This document shows, one piece after another, positions 54,582 through 63,423 of a stretch of DNA of 64,000 nt. Positions within the stretch are counted from its first letter, which is position 1. Each line of letters begins with the position of its first letter. The notes under the pieces are model-generated. The model did no database searches and was not told the origin of the DNA. It saw only the letters and a program-made list of their open reading frames with translations. Made by a program: the position numbers and the translations under genes. The DNA is from Sulfurimonas sp. (lineage in GTDB: Bacteria; Campylobacterota; Campylobacteria; Campylobacterales; Sulfurimonadaceae): the NCBI RefSeq assembly GCF_026196735.1, contig NZ_JAPHUF010000012.1, positions 310,001-374,000 of the forward strand. Reading direction: 5' to 3'.

Positions 54582-54903
54582 TTATTTGACATTCGAGAAT
54601 ATATTGCAGATTGAAATGTTTAACTTATTTTACAATTCTAAAGAGGAGATTTGTTCGCAAAGACATAGTTTAAAAATAAAGCTTTATAATCAAAACTTTT
54701 CTAATAGTTTCATTACATTATCTCCTATATTATTCAATACATTAAGTCCATTGTTTAAATCATTAAATTCCTTGCAAAAATTATGAGTGACAATTTTAGC
54801 TAAATTAGCAAAAAACAACAAAAAAATGTAATTTGAGATATTATGAATGGGGATTTAGAGAGGTAATTCCCACAAAGATGTGAGAATTAAAAAAGAGAGA
54901 TGA
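54582..54903. other. Gap without a convincing gene
   Basis: AT-rich stretch between the toxin relic and the peroxiredoxin gene. A forward 66-codon frame at 54586 and a minus-strand fragment near 54690-54830 exist, but neither has a family-like sequence, good ribosome site or codon pattern. Only the hairpin at 54865-54888 stands out. Confidence 0.5.
54865..54888 (-). terminator. Hairpin downstream of the peroxiredoxin gene
   Basis: AATTCCCAC pairs with GTGAGAATT (one G-T pair), six-base loop, 15 bases beyond the peroxiredoxin stop codon. A T-rich run precedes rather than follows it on the minus strand, so its strength is uncertain. Confidence 0.4.
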
Positions 54904-55500
54904 TTATAAATCGTCTTTGTGTTTACCAAGATACTCAGCAACACCTTCTGTTGTCGCTTTCATACCTTCGTCACCTTTTTGCCAACCAGCAGGACAAACT
55001 TCACCATGCTCATCAGTAAACTGCATTGTATCTACCATACGAATCATTTCATCTATATTACGACCAAGTGGTAAATCGTTTATTACCGCATGACGAACAA
55101 TTCCTTTAGCGTCAATTAGGAATGAACCGCGTAAAGCTACTGCTTCGCCAAAAAGTACATCATAATCTTTACTTATTTGTTTTGTAAGGTCAGCTACAAG
55201 AGGGTAACCAACTCTTCCGATACCACCTTTATCGATTGGAGTTTCTCTCCAAGCAAAGTGAGAAAATTGGCTATCTACAGATACACCGATAACATTTACT
55301 CCGCGATCTTTAAAGTCTTGAAGTCTGTGATCAAAAGCGATTAGTTCTGATGGACATACAAAAGTGAAGTCTAGTGGATAGAAAAATATTACTGTACCTT
55401 TTTCACCCATATTTTCTGATAATTTAAAGTCTTCAACGATTGAGCCGTCACCTAAAACTGTTGTTGCTGTAAAGTCTGGAGCTGGATTTGTTACTAACAT
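54904..55500 (-). CDS. 2-Cys peroxiredoxin (AhpC/Prx1 type)
   Basis: 198 residues. Peroxidatic Cys in DFTFVCPSELIAF (about residue 50) and resolving Cys in GEVCPAGWQKG (about 170), typical of dimeric 2-Cys enzymes that reduce H2O2 and organic peroxides. A second peroxiredoxin (Bcp type) is at 3329. Divergent from metK; its promoter lies within 55501-55620. Confidence 0.95.
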   Translation of the reverse strand: MLVTNPAPDFTATTVLGDGSIVEDFKLSENMGEKGTVIFFYPLDFTFVCPSELIAFDHRLQDFKDRGVNVIGVSVDSQFSHFAWRETPIDKGGIGRVGYPLVADLTKQISKDYDVLFGEAVALRGSFLIDAKGIVRHAVINDLPLGRNIDEMIRMVDTMQFTDEHGEVCPAGWQKGDEGMKATTEGVAEYLGKHKDDL

Positions 55501-55620
55501 GTAAATGTCCTTTTAGTTTGTTTTGTGAAATTTTAACAAAAGTATATTAATAATAATCTAATTATTTAGTCATCTTTTATGCTTTAAGAATCAATCAATA
55601 TTTGGATTACTATTTTTAGA

Positions 55621-55655
55621 TATAATCTCGACGATTTATGGAGCACGACTCCGTA
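55621..55655 (+). promoter_or_regulatory. metK promoter and leader hairpin
   Basis: TATAAT at 55621-55626, then a hairpin TATGGAG/CTCCGTA with a CACGA loop at 55637-55655, ahead of the AAGGAA ribosome site. The transcribed leader is about 40 bases, too short for known SAM riboswitches; the hairpin may affect stability or start of translation. Confidence 0.45.
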
Positions 55656-55673
55656 TTTCAATAAGGAAAATCG

Positions 55674-56834
55674 ATGACGAAAGAGTATACATTTACTTCA
55701 GAGTCTGTAACAGAAGGTCACCCTGATAAGATGGCAGATCAAATCAGTGATGCGATTCTGGATTATATTATTGAGCATGATACTAATGCACGCGTTGCGT
55801 GTGAGACGATGGTATCAAATGGTTTTTGTGTAATTGCAGGCGAATTGAAGACAACGGCTTATGCCCCTATGCAAGAGATTGCTAGAAAAGTTATTCAAGA
55901 GATAGGATACACGGATGCTACTTATGGTTTTGACCACAGATCTGCTGCTGTTTTAAATGGAATAGGTGAGCAGTCTGCGGATATAAATCAAGGTGTTGAT
56001 CAAGCTGATGGAGAGATTGGAGCAGGTGACCAAGGTATGATGTTTGGTTACGCTTGTAATGAAACAGAGGTGTTAATGCCTATGCCGATTTACTTAGCAC
56101 ATCTTTTGACTCGCAAATTAGCTGAGGTACGCAAAGAGGGAATTATCCCATATCTTCGTCCTGATGGAAAAGCGCAGATAAGTATCAAGTATGTAGATGG
56201 CAAACCGGTATCGGTTGATACGGTTGTTGTATCGACTCAGCATGCACCTGATGTTTCACAAGAACAGATTCACAAAGATGTAATAGATGAAGTTATAAAA
56301 GAAGTTATCCCGGCAGAAATGATTACAGAGGATACTGTATTTCATATAAATCCAACCGGAAAATTTGTAATAGGCGGTCCTCAAGGTGATGCCGGACTGA
56401 CAGGAAGAAAGATAATAGTTGATACTTATGGCGGGTATTGTCCTCATGGCGGTGGGGCATTTTCCGGAAAAGATCCTACGAAAGTTGACAGAAGTGCTGC
56501 GTATGCATGTAGACATGTAGCTAAAAACTTAGTTGCAAGCGGTGCTTGCGAAAAAGTGACTATTCAGGTCTCATATGCAATCGGTGTAGTTCAGCCTACC
56601 TCTATAATGGTTGATACTCACGGTACAGGCAAAGTTGATGAAGAAAAAATACAAGAGTGTGTAAAAGAGCTTTTTGATTTATCACCTAAAGGGATTATAG
56701 ATTCGCTTAATTTGCTTCGTCCTATTTATAGACAAACAGCAGCTTATGGTCATTTTGGCAGAGAAGAAGAAGGCTTTACCTGGGAGTCAACAAACAGAGC
56801 TGTTGAGATTAAAAAATATTTAAATCTTCAATAG
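55674..56834 (+). CDS. metK: S-adenosylmethionine synthetase
   Basis: 386 residues. Makes AdoMet from methionine and ATP. Signature stretches: [15 protein letters not shown] at the N-terminus, [12 protein letters not shown] in the middle and [19 protein letters not shown]. Full length and standard. Confidence 0.98.
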   Translation: MTKEYTFTSESVTEGHPDKMADQISDAILDYIIEHDTNARVACETMVSNGFCVIAGELKTTAYAPMQEIARKVIQEIGYTDATYGFDHRSAAVLNGIGEQSADINQGVDQADGEIGAGDQGMMFGYACNETEVLMPMPIYLAHLLTRKLAEVRKEGIIPYLRPDGKAQISIKYVDGKPVSVDTVVVSTQHAPDVSQEQIHKDVIDEVIKEVIPAEMITEDTVFHINPTGKFVIGGPQGDAGLTGRKIIVDTYGGYCPHGGGAFSGKDPTKVDRSAAYACRHVAKNLVASGACEKVTIQVSYAIGVVQPTSIMVDTHGTGKVDEEKIQECVKELFDLSPKGIIDSLNLLRPIYRQTAAYGHFGREEEGFTWESTNRAVEIKKYLNLQ

Positions 56835-56872
56835 TATGTAAAGTGTAACATATTCATATTATTATACTAGTT

Positions 56873-56909
56873 ACAGAAGATATTTTAGCTATCTTTAAAA
56901 ATCTTCTGT
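56873..56909 (+). terminator. Terminator-like hairpin after metK
   Basis: ACAGAAGAT pairs with ATCTTCTGT; a smaller AGAT/ATCT hairpin is nested within. The following TAAACTTACTTT is T-rich. It separates metK from the ferredoxin gene. Confidence 0.55.
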
Positions 56910-56949
56910 TAAACTTACTTTCGAAATTAAAAATAACTAGGAGAATCCT

Positions 56950-57234
56950 ATGGCTGTAATTATAAATGATACATGTATTAACTGTGGTGCTTGTATAGAT
57001 GAGTGTCCAGTAGAAGCGATTGTAGATGAGGATGATAATCCAACAGATGAAGAAATTTATTATGTTTATGCTGATAAATGTGTAGAGTGTGTTGGTCATC
57101 ATGACGAACCAGCATGTGCAACAGCATGTCCTACTGAAGGATGTATTACTTGGGATGCTATTGGTGAAAGCCCAGAGCATCGTGAAGATATTACAGACGA
57201 ACAGCGTTCAAATAAAGAACCTGTAGTAGAGTAG
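56950..57234 (+). CDS. 2[4Fe-4S] ferredoxin
   Basis: 94 residues. First cluster motif CINCGACIDECP (Cys 9, 12, 15, 19) and a second set CVECVGHHDEPACATACP with the insertion of eight residues between the second and third cysteines typical of the YfhL/Alv-type ferredoxins. The acidic tail is extended. A low-potential electron carrier, probably for pyruvate or 2-oxoglutarate oxidoreductases of the reductive TCA cycle (inference). Ribosome site AGGAG. Confidence 0.93.
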   Translation: MAVIINDTCINCGACIDECPVEAIVDEDDNPTDEEIYYVYADKCVECVGHHDEPACATACPTEGCITWDAIGESPEHREDITDEQRSNKEPVVE

Positions 57235-57244
57235 TAACTTTTAC

Positions 57245-57271
57245 ACTACAAAGTGAATTACACTTTGTAGT
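57245..57271 (+). terminator. Terminator-like hairpin after the ferredoxin gene
   Basis: Perfect 11-bp stem ACTACAAAGTG / CACTTTGTAGT around AATTA, beginning ten bases after the stop. A T7 run comes nine bases later, so the fit to an intrinsic terminator is fair. Confidence 0.6.
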
Positions 57272-57372
57272 ATCCACACCTTTTTTTACCCACAAATTTT
57301 TCAATTTAATTCTAAACACAATCTTTTTTAGATACAATTCCACTCACAATTTATATATTTACAGGAGATTTG

Positions 57373-57786
57373 ATGGAACGAACACTATCAATAATAAAAC
57401 CAGATGCCGTAGCCAAGGGTGTTATCGGTAAAATTTTAGATCGTTTTGAGAGCAATGGTCTTAAAATTGCAGCAACAAGAAAGATTCAACTTTCACGCGC
57501 TGATGCGGAAGCATTTTACGCAGTTCACGCTGAGAGACCTTTTTTCGGAGATCTAGTTGATTTTATGATTAGCGGTCCGGTAGTTGTAACAGTTTTAGAA
57601 GGTGAAAATGCTATGCAAAAGAACCGTGATCTAATGGGTGCTACTAACCCTAAAGAAGCTGAAGCTGGTACAATTCGTGCAGATTTTGCTGAAAATATAG
57701 ATGCAAATGCAGTTCACGGAAGTGACTCTGTTGAAAATGCAGCCATTGAGATTGCATTCTTTTTCTCAGAGAGAGAAATTTCTTAA
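57373..57786 (+). CDS. ndk: Nucleoside diphosphate kinase
   Basis: 137 residues from ATG 57373, with AGGAGAT directly before; a TTG one codon upstream is not needed. [14 protein letters not shown] opening, [13 protein letters not shown] and the active-site His in [12 protein letters not shown]. Balances NTP pools. Start of a probable transcript with yceD, rpmF, plsX and fabH. Confidence 0.97.
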   Translation: MERTLSIIKPDAVAKGVIGKILDRFESNGLKIAATRKIQLSRADAEAFYAVHAERPFFGDLVDFMISGPVVVTVLEGENAMQKNRDLMGATNPKEAEAGTIRADFAENIDANAVHGSDSVENAAIEIAFFFSEREIS

Positions 57787-57792
57787 GCATTT

Positions 57793-58149
57793 ATGCAAGT
57801 AACGCTTAGAAAAGTTGGTAAAACACCATTAGATTTTGAAGTAAAATCTGATGAAATAACTTTTAAAGGTTATTTACAGTATCATGCCGACAAATTAATT
57901 TTGTTAAAAGCAAAATTAAGTGGTAAAATCACTACAGTCTGTGATGTCTGTGCTGAAGAGTTTAAACTAGATGTTAATGAAGATATAGAATTTTTTATCT
58001 CAGATGGCATTTATGAAAAAGAAGAAGACTCTATATTGGATGTTGTAGAATCATTTGATTCTACAATAGAGATAGAAGATCTTATGAATTCAGAAATAGA
58101 ACTCATTAAAAGCGACTATAACAGTTGCGAAAATTGTAAAAACTCATAG
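57793..58149 (+). CDS. yceD: DUF177 (YceD) family protein
   Basis: 118 residues with two CxxC pairs (VCDVCAEEF and SCENCKNS) matching the DUF177 pattern of a paired-cysteine core and tail. It lies just before rpmF, the classic position of yceD, a protein linked to 23S rRNA maturation. Six bases follow the ndk stop. Confidence 0.85.
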   Translation: MQVTLRKVGKTPLDFEVKSDEITFKGYLQYHADKLILLKAKLSGKITTVCDVCAEEFKLDVNEDIEFFISDGIYEKEEDSILDVVESFDSTIEIEDLMNSEIELIKSDYNSCENCKNS

Positions 58150-58183
58150 TTTTTGTAAACAAATCTAAACAAAGGAAAAAAAT

Positions 58184-58333
58184 ATGGCAGTACCTAAAAG
58201 AAGAGTCTCACATTCTCGTTCAGCGAAAAGAAGAACTCACTATAAAATCACTTTAGCTAAACCAGTTAAAGATAAGGATGGAACTTATAAACTTCCACAC
58301 CATATCAACCCTACAACTGGTGAGTATAAGTAG
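58184..58333 (+). CDS. rpmF: 50S ribosomal protein L32
   Basis: 49 residues, not long enough for most gene lists. Starts [19 protein letters not shown], the hallmark of L32, with AAAGGA eight bases before ATG 58184. The zinc-binding cysteines found in many L32 proteins are absent (none in the sequence), as in other zinc-free versions. Followed three bases later by plsX. Confidence 0.97.
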   Translation: MAVPKRRVSHSRSAKRRTHYKITLAKPVKDKDGTYKLPHHINPTTGEYK

Positions 58334-58336
58334 TCA

Positions 58337-59335
58337 ATGATAAAAATTGCTATTGATGCAATGGGTGGGGATTTCGGTCCCGATCCAATTGTTAAAGGTT
58401 GTATCCTTGCACTTAGAAAAAAACATTTCATACCTATACTTGTAGGAAATAAATCTGAAATTTTACCTCTGTTACCAAAGCGTTATAGAGATAAAATTTC
58501 TATAGTAGAAACTGATGATGTGATTTCTATGGGTGATGCAGCGACTGATGCAGTAAAGAGAAAAGACAGTACTATCTATAAAGCTATAGAGTTAGTAAAA
58601 AACGGTGAAGCTGACGGTGTAGTCTCTGCCGGTCACAGTGGAGCTACAATGACTCTGGCTACTCTTAGGTTAGGACGCCTTCAAGGTGTCTCTCGTCCTG
58701 CTCTTGTAGCGTTGATGCCTACAAAAAATTCTAAAAAATCGATTGTATTAGATGTTGGTGCTAATGTTGATTCTAAACCTGAGCATTTAGCACAATTTGC
58801 AGTTATGGGTGGATGTTATGCTGAAGATATGTTTGGTATTGAAACTCCATCAATAGGTATTTTAGCAAACGGTGAAGAGAGCTCAAAAGGCAATGAAGTT
58901 ACAAAAGCAGCATTTAAATTGCTTAATGGCTATAAAGGCTTCAAGGGAAATGTTGAAGGCAGCGATATTTTCAATGGTTCTTGCGATGTAATTACATGTG
59001 ATGGTTTTATTGGAAATCTAGTACTTAAAGCAAGCGAAGGTGTTGCCTCAACTATCAGTGGTTTGATTAAAGATTATATTAGAAAATCTCCGGTTGCTAT
59101 TACGGGTGCGCTGTTAATGAGAAAAGTTTTTAAACTTCTTAAGAAACAAATGGACTATGATGAAATAGGCGGTGCGCCACTCATTGGAATCAAAGGCTGT
59201 GTAATTGTCGGACATGGCAAAAGCACTCCAAAAGCAATACAAAATGCTATTTACCAAGCTATTAATTATGTGGATACTGGCGTAAACGAGCATATAGTTG
59301 AAAGACTAGAAGCGCTTAAAGCTAAGGAAAATTAA
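58337..59335 (+). CDS. plsX: Phosphate acyltransferase PlsX
   Basis: 332 residues. Opens [30 protein letters not shown] and [18 protein letters not shown] are family segments. Makes acyl-phosphate from acyl-ACP for phospholipid synthesis. Stop and fabH start share a base. Confidence 0.97.
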   Translation: MIKIAIDAMGGDFGPDPIVKGCILALRKKHFIPILVGNKSEILPLLPKRYRDKISIVETDDVISMGDAATDAVKRKDSTIYKAIELVKNGEADGVVSAGHSGATMTLATLRLGRLQGVSRPALVALMPTKNSKKSIVLDVGANVDSKPEHLAQFAVMGGCYAEDMFGIETPSIGILANGEESSKGNEVTKAAFKLLNGYKGFKGNVEGSDIFNGSCDVITCDGFIGNLVLKASEGVASTISGLIKDYIRKSPVAITGALLMRKVFKLLKKQMDYDEIGGAPLIGIKGCVIVGHGKSTPKAIQNAIYQAINYVDTGVNEHIVERLEALKAKEN

Positions 59336-60333
59336 TGGCTTATGCTGCGTTTCGTTCTATCGGTGCTTATGTACCAAGTAAAATATTATCGAATGAAGAC
59401 CTCGCTACAATGGTTGATACTTCAGATGAGTGGATTACTAAGAGAACGGGTATAAAAGAGCGTCATATTGCAGCAGACGATGAATTTACAAGTGATATGG
59501 GTGTTAAAGCAGCAGAATTAGCAATCCAAAGAAGCGGCTTAGATAAGAGTGAGATTGATATGGTTGTTTGTGCAACTATCTCTCCTGATTACTTTTGTAT
59601 GCCATCAACAGCTACTATAATAAGTACAAAGCTTGGACTTGGCAATGTAACTGCCTTTGACATATCTGCTGCATGTACAGGTTTTGTTTATATTTTATCT
59701 ATCGCAAAAGCATTCATAGAATCCGGAATGAAAAAAAATGTTCTTATTGTCGGTGCTGAAAAATTATCTTCTATTACTGACTACACAGACAGAGGCACAT
59801 GTATCCTTTTTGGAGATGGTGCCGGTGCTGCTATGATTTGTGCAACCGATAACAAAGACGAAGCTATTATTGATGTTCACACTGGCGCAGACGGAACATT
59901 TGCAGACTTGCTTATGACACCAAATGGTGGAAGCGGCTCCGCTCACGATTCGTTGGACCAAGAAGCAAATAGCTGTTTTATGCAAATGAAGGGTAATGAG
60001 ACTTTTAAAGTTGCTGTTCGTACTCTTACAAAAGATGTTATTGAGATTTTACAAGAGAACAACATTGAAAGTTCTGCTATCAAGCATTTTGTTCCACACC
60101 AAGCTAATTACCGCATAATAAAAGCCGTTGGCGATGCTCTAAAGCTAAAAGACGAGCAGGTTGTACTGACAGTTGCAAAATATGGAAACACATCGGGCGC
60201 TTCTATACCAATGGCGATAAACGATATATATGAGCAGGGAAAATTAAAATCGGGTGAGCTGATGCTTCTTGATGCTTTTGGCGGGGGGCTGACATGGGGT
60301 TCAGCGCTAGTCCCTTTTAGCCCTTCAAAATGA
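59335..60333 (+). CDS. fabH: 3-oxoacyl-ACP synthase III
   Basis: 332 residues. Catalytic triad visible: Cys in [11 protein letters not shown] (about 115), His in [11 protein letters not shown] and Asn in [12 protein letters not shown]. Starts fatty-acid synthesis from acetyl-CoA and malonyl-ACP. Ends the lipid cluster. Confidence 0.97.
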   Translation: MAYAAFRSIGAYVPSKILSNEDLATMVDTSDEWITKRTGIKERHIAADDEFTSDMGVKAAELAIQRSGLDKSEIDMVVCATISPDYFCMPSTATIISTKLGLGNVTAFDISAACTGFVYILSIAKAFIESGMKKNVLIVGAEKLSSITDYTDRGTCILFGDGAGAAMICATDNKDEAIIDVHTGADGTFADLLMTPNGGSGSAHDSLDQEANSCFMQMKGNETFKVAVRTLTKDVIEILQENNIESSAIKHFVPHQANYRIIKAVGDALKLKDEQVVLTVAKYGNTSGASIPMAINDIYEQGKLKSGELMLLDAFGGGLTWGSALVPFSPSK

Positions 60334-60342
60334 TACTATAGC

Positions 60343-60437
60343 TTAATTTCTTCGTTGAAATTTAGTGAATATTCGTCACTTACTATTAGTAAGCTCCTCA
60401 AATTAACTAAATTCCGTCTCGAACTTAAACGAAATTA
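60343..60437. other. Structured intergenic element of unknown nature
   Basis: Three nested complementary arms: TAATTTC/GAAATTA (60344-60350 with 60431-60437), AATTTAGT/ACTAAATT (60359-60366 with 60406-60413) and CTTACT/AGTAAG (60379-60384 with 60388-60393, loop ATT). It lies between the convergent fabH and HIT-like genes. Could be a terminator region, a dispersed repeat or a small RNA; no family recognised. Confidence 0.4.
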
Positions 60438-60462
60438 TTCATTTTATTAACTTTCTCATAAC

Positions 60463-60831
60463 TTACAAATTTTCTAAAGCTTTTTTAACTCTTTTGTGAA
60501 ATTCTTTCTCATTTGGGAGATTTAGTTTAGCTTCTCTTAGTTTTTCTCCCCACATAGGGTTAGGAAAGTAGCTGTCTTCTTCAAATCTTGCCATTACATG
60601 TATATGCACTCTTGGCAGCATATTGGCAAATGAAGCCATATTTATTTTTTTTGGATTATAGTAGTTTTTCATCTCTTCTTCTATAATATCATAAACATCC
60701 CAAAGCTTAGTTCTTAAGCTTTTTGGGACATCCCCGAGTTCCTTGTAGGCTTCTTTTGTAAAGATTTTCAACCAAGGTATTTCACTATCTTCTGTCTCAA
60801 CATAAAGCTCTTTTTCTTCATAGATTATCAT
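60463..60831 (-). CDS. HIT-like protein
   Basis: 122 residues, HIT fold by the strand-helix pattern and the RVHIHVMARF segment. The usual histidine triad HxHxH is HIHVM here, so the third His is Met. The middle, nucleophilic His remains. HIT proteins hydrolyse nucleotide-phosphate bonds. The gene has AAGGA before its ATG. Confidence 0.7.
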   Translation of the reverse strand: MIIYEEKELYVETEDSEIPWLKIFTKEAYKELGDVPKSLRTKLWDVYDIIEEEMKNYYNPKKINMASFANMLPRVHIHVMARFEEDSYFPNPMWGEKLREAKLNLPNEKEFHKRVKKALENL

Positions 60832-60873
60832 TATTTATTCCTTGTTTATAATCATAGCAAAAATTGTTCTTTT

Positions 60874-60902
60874 TTGACATTGATATAATATTTTGTTATA
60901 AT
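60874..60902 (+). promoter_or_regulatory. Perfect sigma-70 promoter of the riboswitch RNA
   Basis: TTGACA at 60874-60879 and TATAAT at 60897-60902 with a 17-base spacer. A full -35 box is rare in Campylobacterota, where -35 consensus is usually absent, so this promoter should be strong. Confidence 0.8.
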
Positions 60903-60913
60903 ATACGCCTTGA

Positions 60914-61000
60914 TAAATATTAGAAAAAGCCAACCTTGTTGCGAAGCAAGTACGGAAAGTTATGGGTCTCTCGTAGATCGCCAGACTACCTAGGTATTTA
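60914..61000 (+). promoter_or_regulatory. c-di-GMP-I (GEMM) riboswitch candidate
   Basis: Features of the GEMM-I aptamer: outer helix TAAATATT.AG with CTAGGTATTTA (60914-60923 with 60990-61000), the AAGCCAACC strand with the ligand G, a P2 hairpin CTTGTT/AGCAAG closed by the GNRA tetraloop GCGA (60935-60950), the conserved ACGGAAAG joining strand, and a second arm GGGTCT/GATCGCC-AGACTACC. Ligand type is inferred from the G in AAGCC. About 130 bases separate it from the small gene; a long pair CAGGTATAAA/TTTATACTTG there may be the switch part. Confidence 0.75.
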
Positions 61001-61129
61001 CACTACATTTTCTTTATCTATCAAAATTTATTTCAAGCAGGTATAAACAATCTCAGTATTGTGTTGTACATGTAAGTTATGTATTGTTTTATGCTCTGAT
61101 TTTTATACTTGTTTGTATGGAGGAAGATT

Positions 61130-61405
61130 ATGAAAAGTATAATCTTATGGGCCGTTACAATTTTGGTATTTTTAAACATTGATGCTTTTGCTAAAACTCT
61201 TGCCGAAGACGCTTTTAGTGTAAGTTATATCAATGACAAAGTTGATCTGGCTCCAGTTGTTTTATTAAAAATAAGACCGGAAACTGCATCAGATATTGCA
61301 TTTAAACTTGCAATTTCTAGTAGTTTGTTAGAACTTAAAGAAAAGACTTTGATAGATAGCAATTTGGTAAGTAGGATTGCTCTTTTGGTGAGTTATAGAT
61401 TTTAA
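61130..61405 (+). CDS. 91-residue exported protein under riboswitch control
   Basis: Start ATG 61130 with GGAGGA at 61119-61124; an upstream TTG at 61109 lies before that site and is rejected. Signal peptide (SIILWAVTILVFLNIDAFAK), then LAEDAFSVSYINDKVDLAPV and a helical, hydrophobic end (ISSSLLELKEKTLIDSNLV). No family recognised. Its only visible regulator is the riboswitch, so it probably acts in c-di-GMP-dependent surface life, which is inference. Confidence 0.7.
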   Translation: MKSIILWAVTILVFLNIDAFAKTLAEDAFSVSYINDKVDLAPVVLLKIRPETASDIAFKLAISSSLLELKEKTLIDSNLVSRIALLVSYRF

Positions 61406-61411
61406 GTAATG

Positions 61412-61439
61412 TACATGTACAACTTTTGTTGTACATGTA
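61412..61439. terminator. Hairpin between convergent genes
   Basis: Perfect 12-bp stem TACATGTACAAC / GTTGTACATGTA with a TTTT loop, between the exported-protein gene and the helicase gene. Contains ACATGT in both arms, like the hairpin at 3801. No clear T-run on either strand. Confidence 0.6.
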
Positions 61440-61449
61440 AGAGTGAGAA

Positions 61450-62997
61450 TTAATCTCTGCTTCTGTTACGGTTTCTGTCTCCACTACGGTAACCACCACC
61501 GCCAGAACGGTTTCTGTCTCCACTTCCTGAACGACTTCTGCTTCCACCGCCGCCTGAGCGATTTCTGTTTCCACGGTAACCACCACGACCACCACTTCTG
61601 CTGTCATTTCTTTTACCGGCACGCTCTAAAATAGCTGCTAGTTTGTCAGCAGGGATACCGATAGTATTTGGACCTTTAACACTCTGTCTGTCTAAAATCA
61701 TAGAAACGAGTTTAAACATAATAGTAGCTTCATCAATATCTTCTTTTAACATGTCAAGAATTTGGTGCGCTTCGTCATAGATGTGTTGATCTTCTATAGT
61801 TTTTACAATAGATTTTAAATTTAATGCTCTTAAATCATTTTTGCTTGGAACAAATGCATGAGTCATTGATGTTCCGACTTTGTTTTTGATTCTTTGTAGT
61901 TCTTTAAACTCTAGAGGAGTTAAAAGTGTAATAGCTTTACCTTTTGTTCCAGCACGGCCAGTTCTACCGATACGGTGAACATAAGACTCTGAATCAAAAG
62001 GAATATGGTAGTTAAATACATGTGAAATATCATTTACATGTATACCGCGAGCAGCAACATCGGTTGCAACAAGAACTTTTACTGAATTTTGTTTAAAACC
62101 TTTGATGACGGTTTCGCGCTGACGCTGCTCCATATCTCCATGAAGGCCGTTAGCAAGGTAGCCGGCGTTTGATAAAACATTTGAGAGTCTGTCAACTTCA
62201 CTTTTTGTTCTACAAAATACTACAGATTTTTTTGTAGTCTCAGAATCCATAAGACGGATGATAGCATCATCTCTTTCAGACTCTTCGATTACATAATACT
62301 CTTGTTCTATATCTGTATTTGTAGTTTCACCCTGAGTGATAGAGATGAATTCCGGGTTATCCAAGATTCTCTCAGCAAGAAGCTTGATAGGTTTAGGCAT
62401 AGTAGCCGAAAATAGAAGTGTTTGGCGATTTGTCGGCAGATATGAAAATATTTCATTGATATCATCCAAAAATCCCATGTCTAGCATCTCATCAGCTTCA
62501 TCAAGAACAACAACACTTGGTGTAAAGTCTTTTATCATCTCTTTTTTAAGAATGTCCAAAAGACGGCCAGGAGTTGCAACAACTATGCTAGCGCCTCTTT
62601 CGATAAGGTCGATTTGTCTCTTATATGAGCTTCCGCCGTAAACTGTTGTAGTTCTAGCGCCTAAGCCTCTTCCGTATTTGAAAAGTTCATCACTTACTTG
62701 AGTCGCAAGTTCACGAGTCGGAGTAATAACTAAAATCTCAACTCCATTGTTTCTTTTCATATTGTTAAGTGCGGGAAGTCCGAATGCTGCTGTTTTACCT
62801 GTACCTGTATGTGCCTGACCGACTATGTCGCGACCCTCTAGTATGAATGGTATTGCTGCTTCTTGAATAGGGCTTGGAACTGTAAATCCAGCCTCTTTGA
62901 CAGCTCTTTGGATGTCACTACTTAAACCTAAATCAGCAAATGTGATTAGTGGCTTTTCATTAATTTGTTCTTCGTTTGTTTGTGCATTTTCTTGCAT
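61450..62997 (-). CDS. DEAD-box RNA helicase
   Basis: 515 residues from ATG 62997, chosen over the ATG one codon earlier because AAAGGA then has five-base spacing. Q motif and TFADLGLS, Walker A AHTGTGKTAAF, DEAD box VLDEADEM, SATMPKPI, and motif VI HRIGRTGRAG. The C-terminal 45 residues are Arg/Gly/Ser/Asn rich with RSGGGG repeats, an RNA-binding tail of the CsdA/RhlE type. Probably helps ribosome assembly or RNA decay in the cold. Its leader of about 70 bases could be autoregulatory. Confidence 0.95.
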   Translation of the reverse strand: MQENAQTNEEQINEKPLITFADLGLSSDIQRAVKEAGFTVPSPIQEAAIPFILEGRDIVGQAHTGTGKTAAFGLPALNNMKRNNGVEILVITPTRELATQVSDELFKYGRGLGARTTTVYGGSSYKRQIDLIERGASIVVATPGRLLDILKKEMIKDFTPSVVVLDEADEMLDMGFLDDINEIFSYLPTNRQTLLFSATMPKPIKLLAERILDNPEFISITQGETTNTDIEQEYYVIEESERDDAIIRLMDSETTKKSVVFCRTKSEVDRLSNVLSNAGYLANGLHGDMEQRQRETVIKGFKQNSVKVLVATDVAARGIHVNDISHVFNYHIPFDSESYVHRIGRTGRAGTKGKAITLLTPLEFKELQRIKNKVGTSMTHAFVPSKNDLRALNLKSIVKTIEDQHIYDEAHQILDMLKEDIDEATIMFKLVSMILDRQSVKGPNTIGIPADKLAAILERAGKRNDSRSGGRGGYRGNRNRSGGGGSRSRSGSGDRNRSGGGGYRSGDRNRNRSRD

Positions 62998-63072
62998 CAT
63001 AATCCTTTAAACTCAGGAGATGATACAAGTCTGCCAAGTTGACAGAGCACCTTCCCCTAAAGTATTTCGCGA

Positions 63073-63078
63073 ATTATA
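63073..63078 (-). promoter_or_regulatory. Promoter -10 box of the DEAD-box helicase gene
   Basis: On the minus strand TATAATTCGCG, very similar to the rpsB promoter TATAATTCGCG at 5657. The leader of about 70 bases contains a short CAACTTGG-centred hairpin. Confidence 0.5.
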
Positions 63079-63234
63079 TCTAAATATACCATGATTTTAA
63101 TTTAAATAAATTATATTTGAAATTACTTAAGTTTATATTGTGTAGAAAATGATTGGTTTTTAAGTTTTGATGTATTGTTTTAGAACATATCTCATTTTTT
63201 TGTAAGTAAAACATATTTTAGATATCATACATGT

Positions 63235-63423
63235 ATGAAAATACAAACCCAATATATATACGAAAAGACATGGACAACAACGAAAGAGAGTGACCTTTTA
63301 AGAATGATAGAAGAAGAGGTTGGTGATGCAGATCCAAAAGGCACACTTGAGTACATTAAAGAGGCTATAAAAGGTGGCAAAGTCATAACTGTTGGCGAAT
63401 GCAGATTTAGAGAAGAAAGGTAA
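63235..63423 (+). CDS. 62-residue conserved-looking small protein
   Basis: Starts MKIQTQYIYEKTWTTTKESD and ends GGKVITVGECRFREER. Acidic, with a likely strand-helix-helix-strand layout; no membrane segment or cysteine pair. Immediately upstream of the mechanosensitive channel gene (stop directly followed by GTG), so the two are likely co-translated. Function not recognised. Confidence 0.6.
   Translation: MKIQTQYIYEKTWTTTKESDLLRMIEEEVGDADPKGTLEYIKEAIKGGKVITVGECRFREER

Noticed and set aside
54586-54786. 66-codon plus-strand frame in the gap before the peroxiredoxin gene
   Set aside because: No ribosome site, no family-like sequence, high AT content and no coding bias.
61450-61610. GC-rich repeats at the end of the DEAD-box gene as a possible mobile repeat
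   Set aside because: They encode the Arg/Gly/Ser tail in frame and are explained by codon composition.
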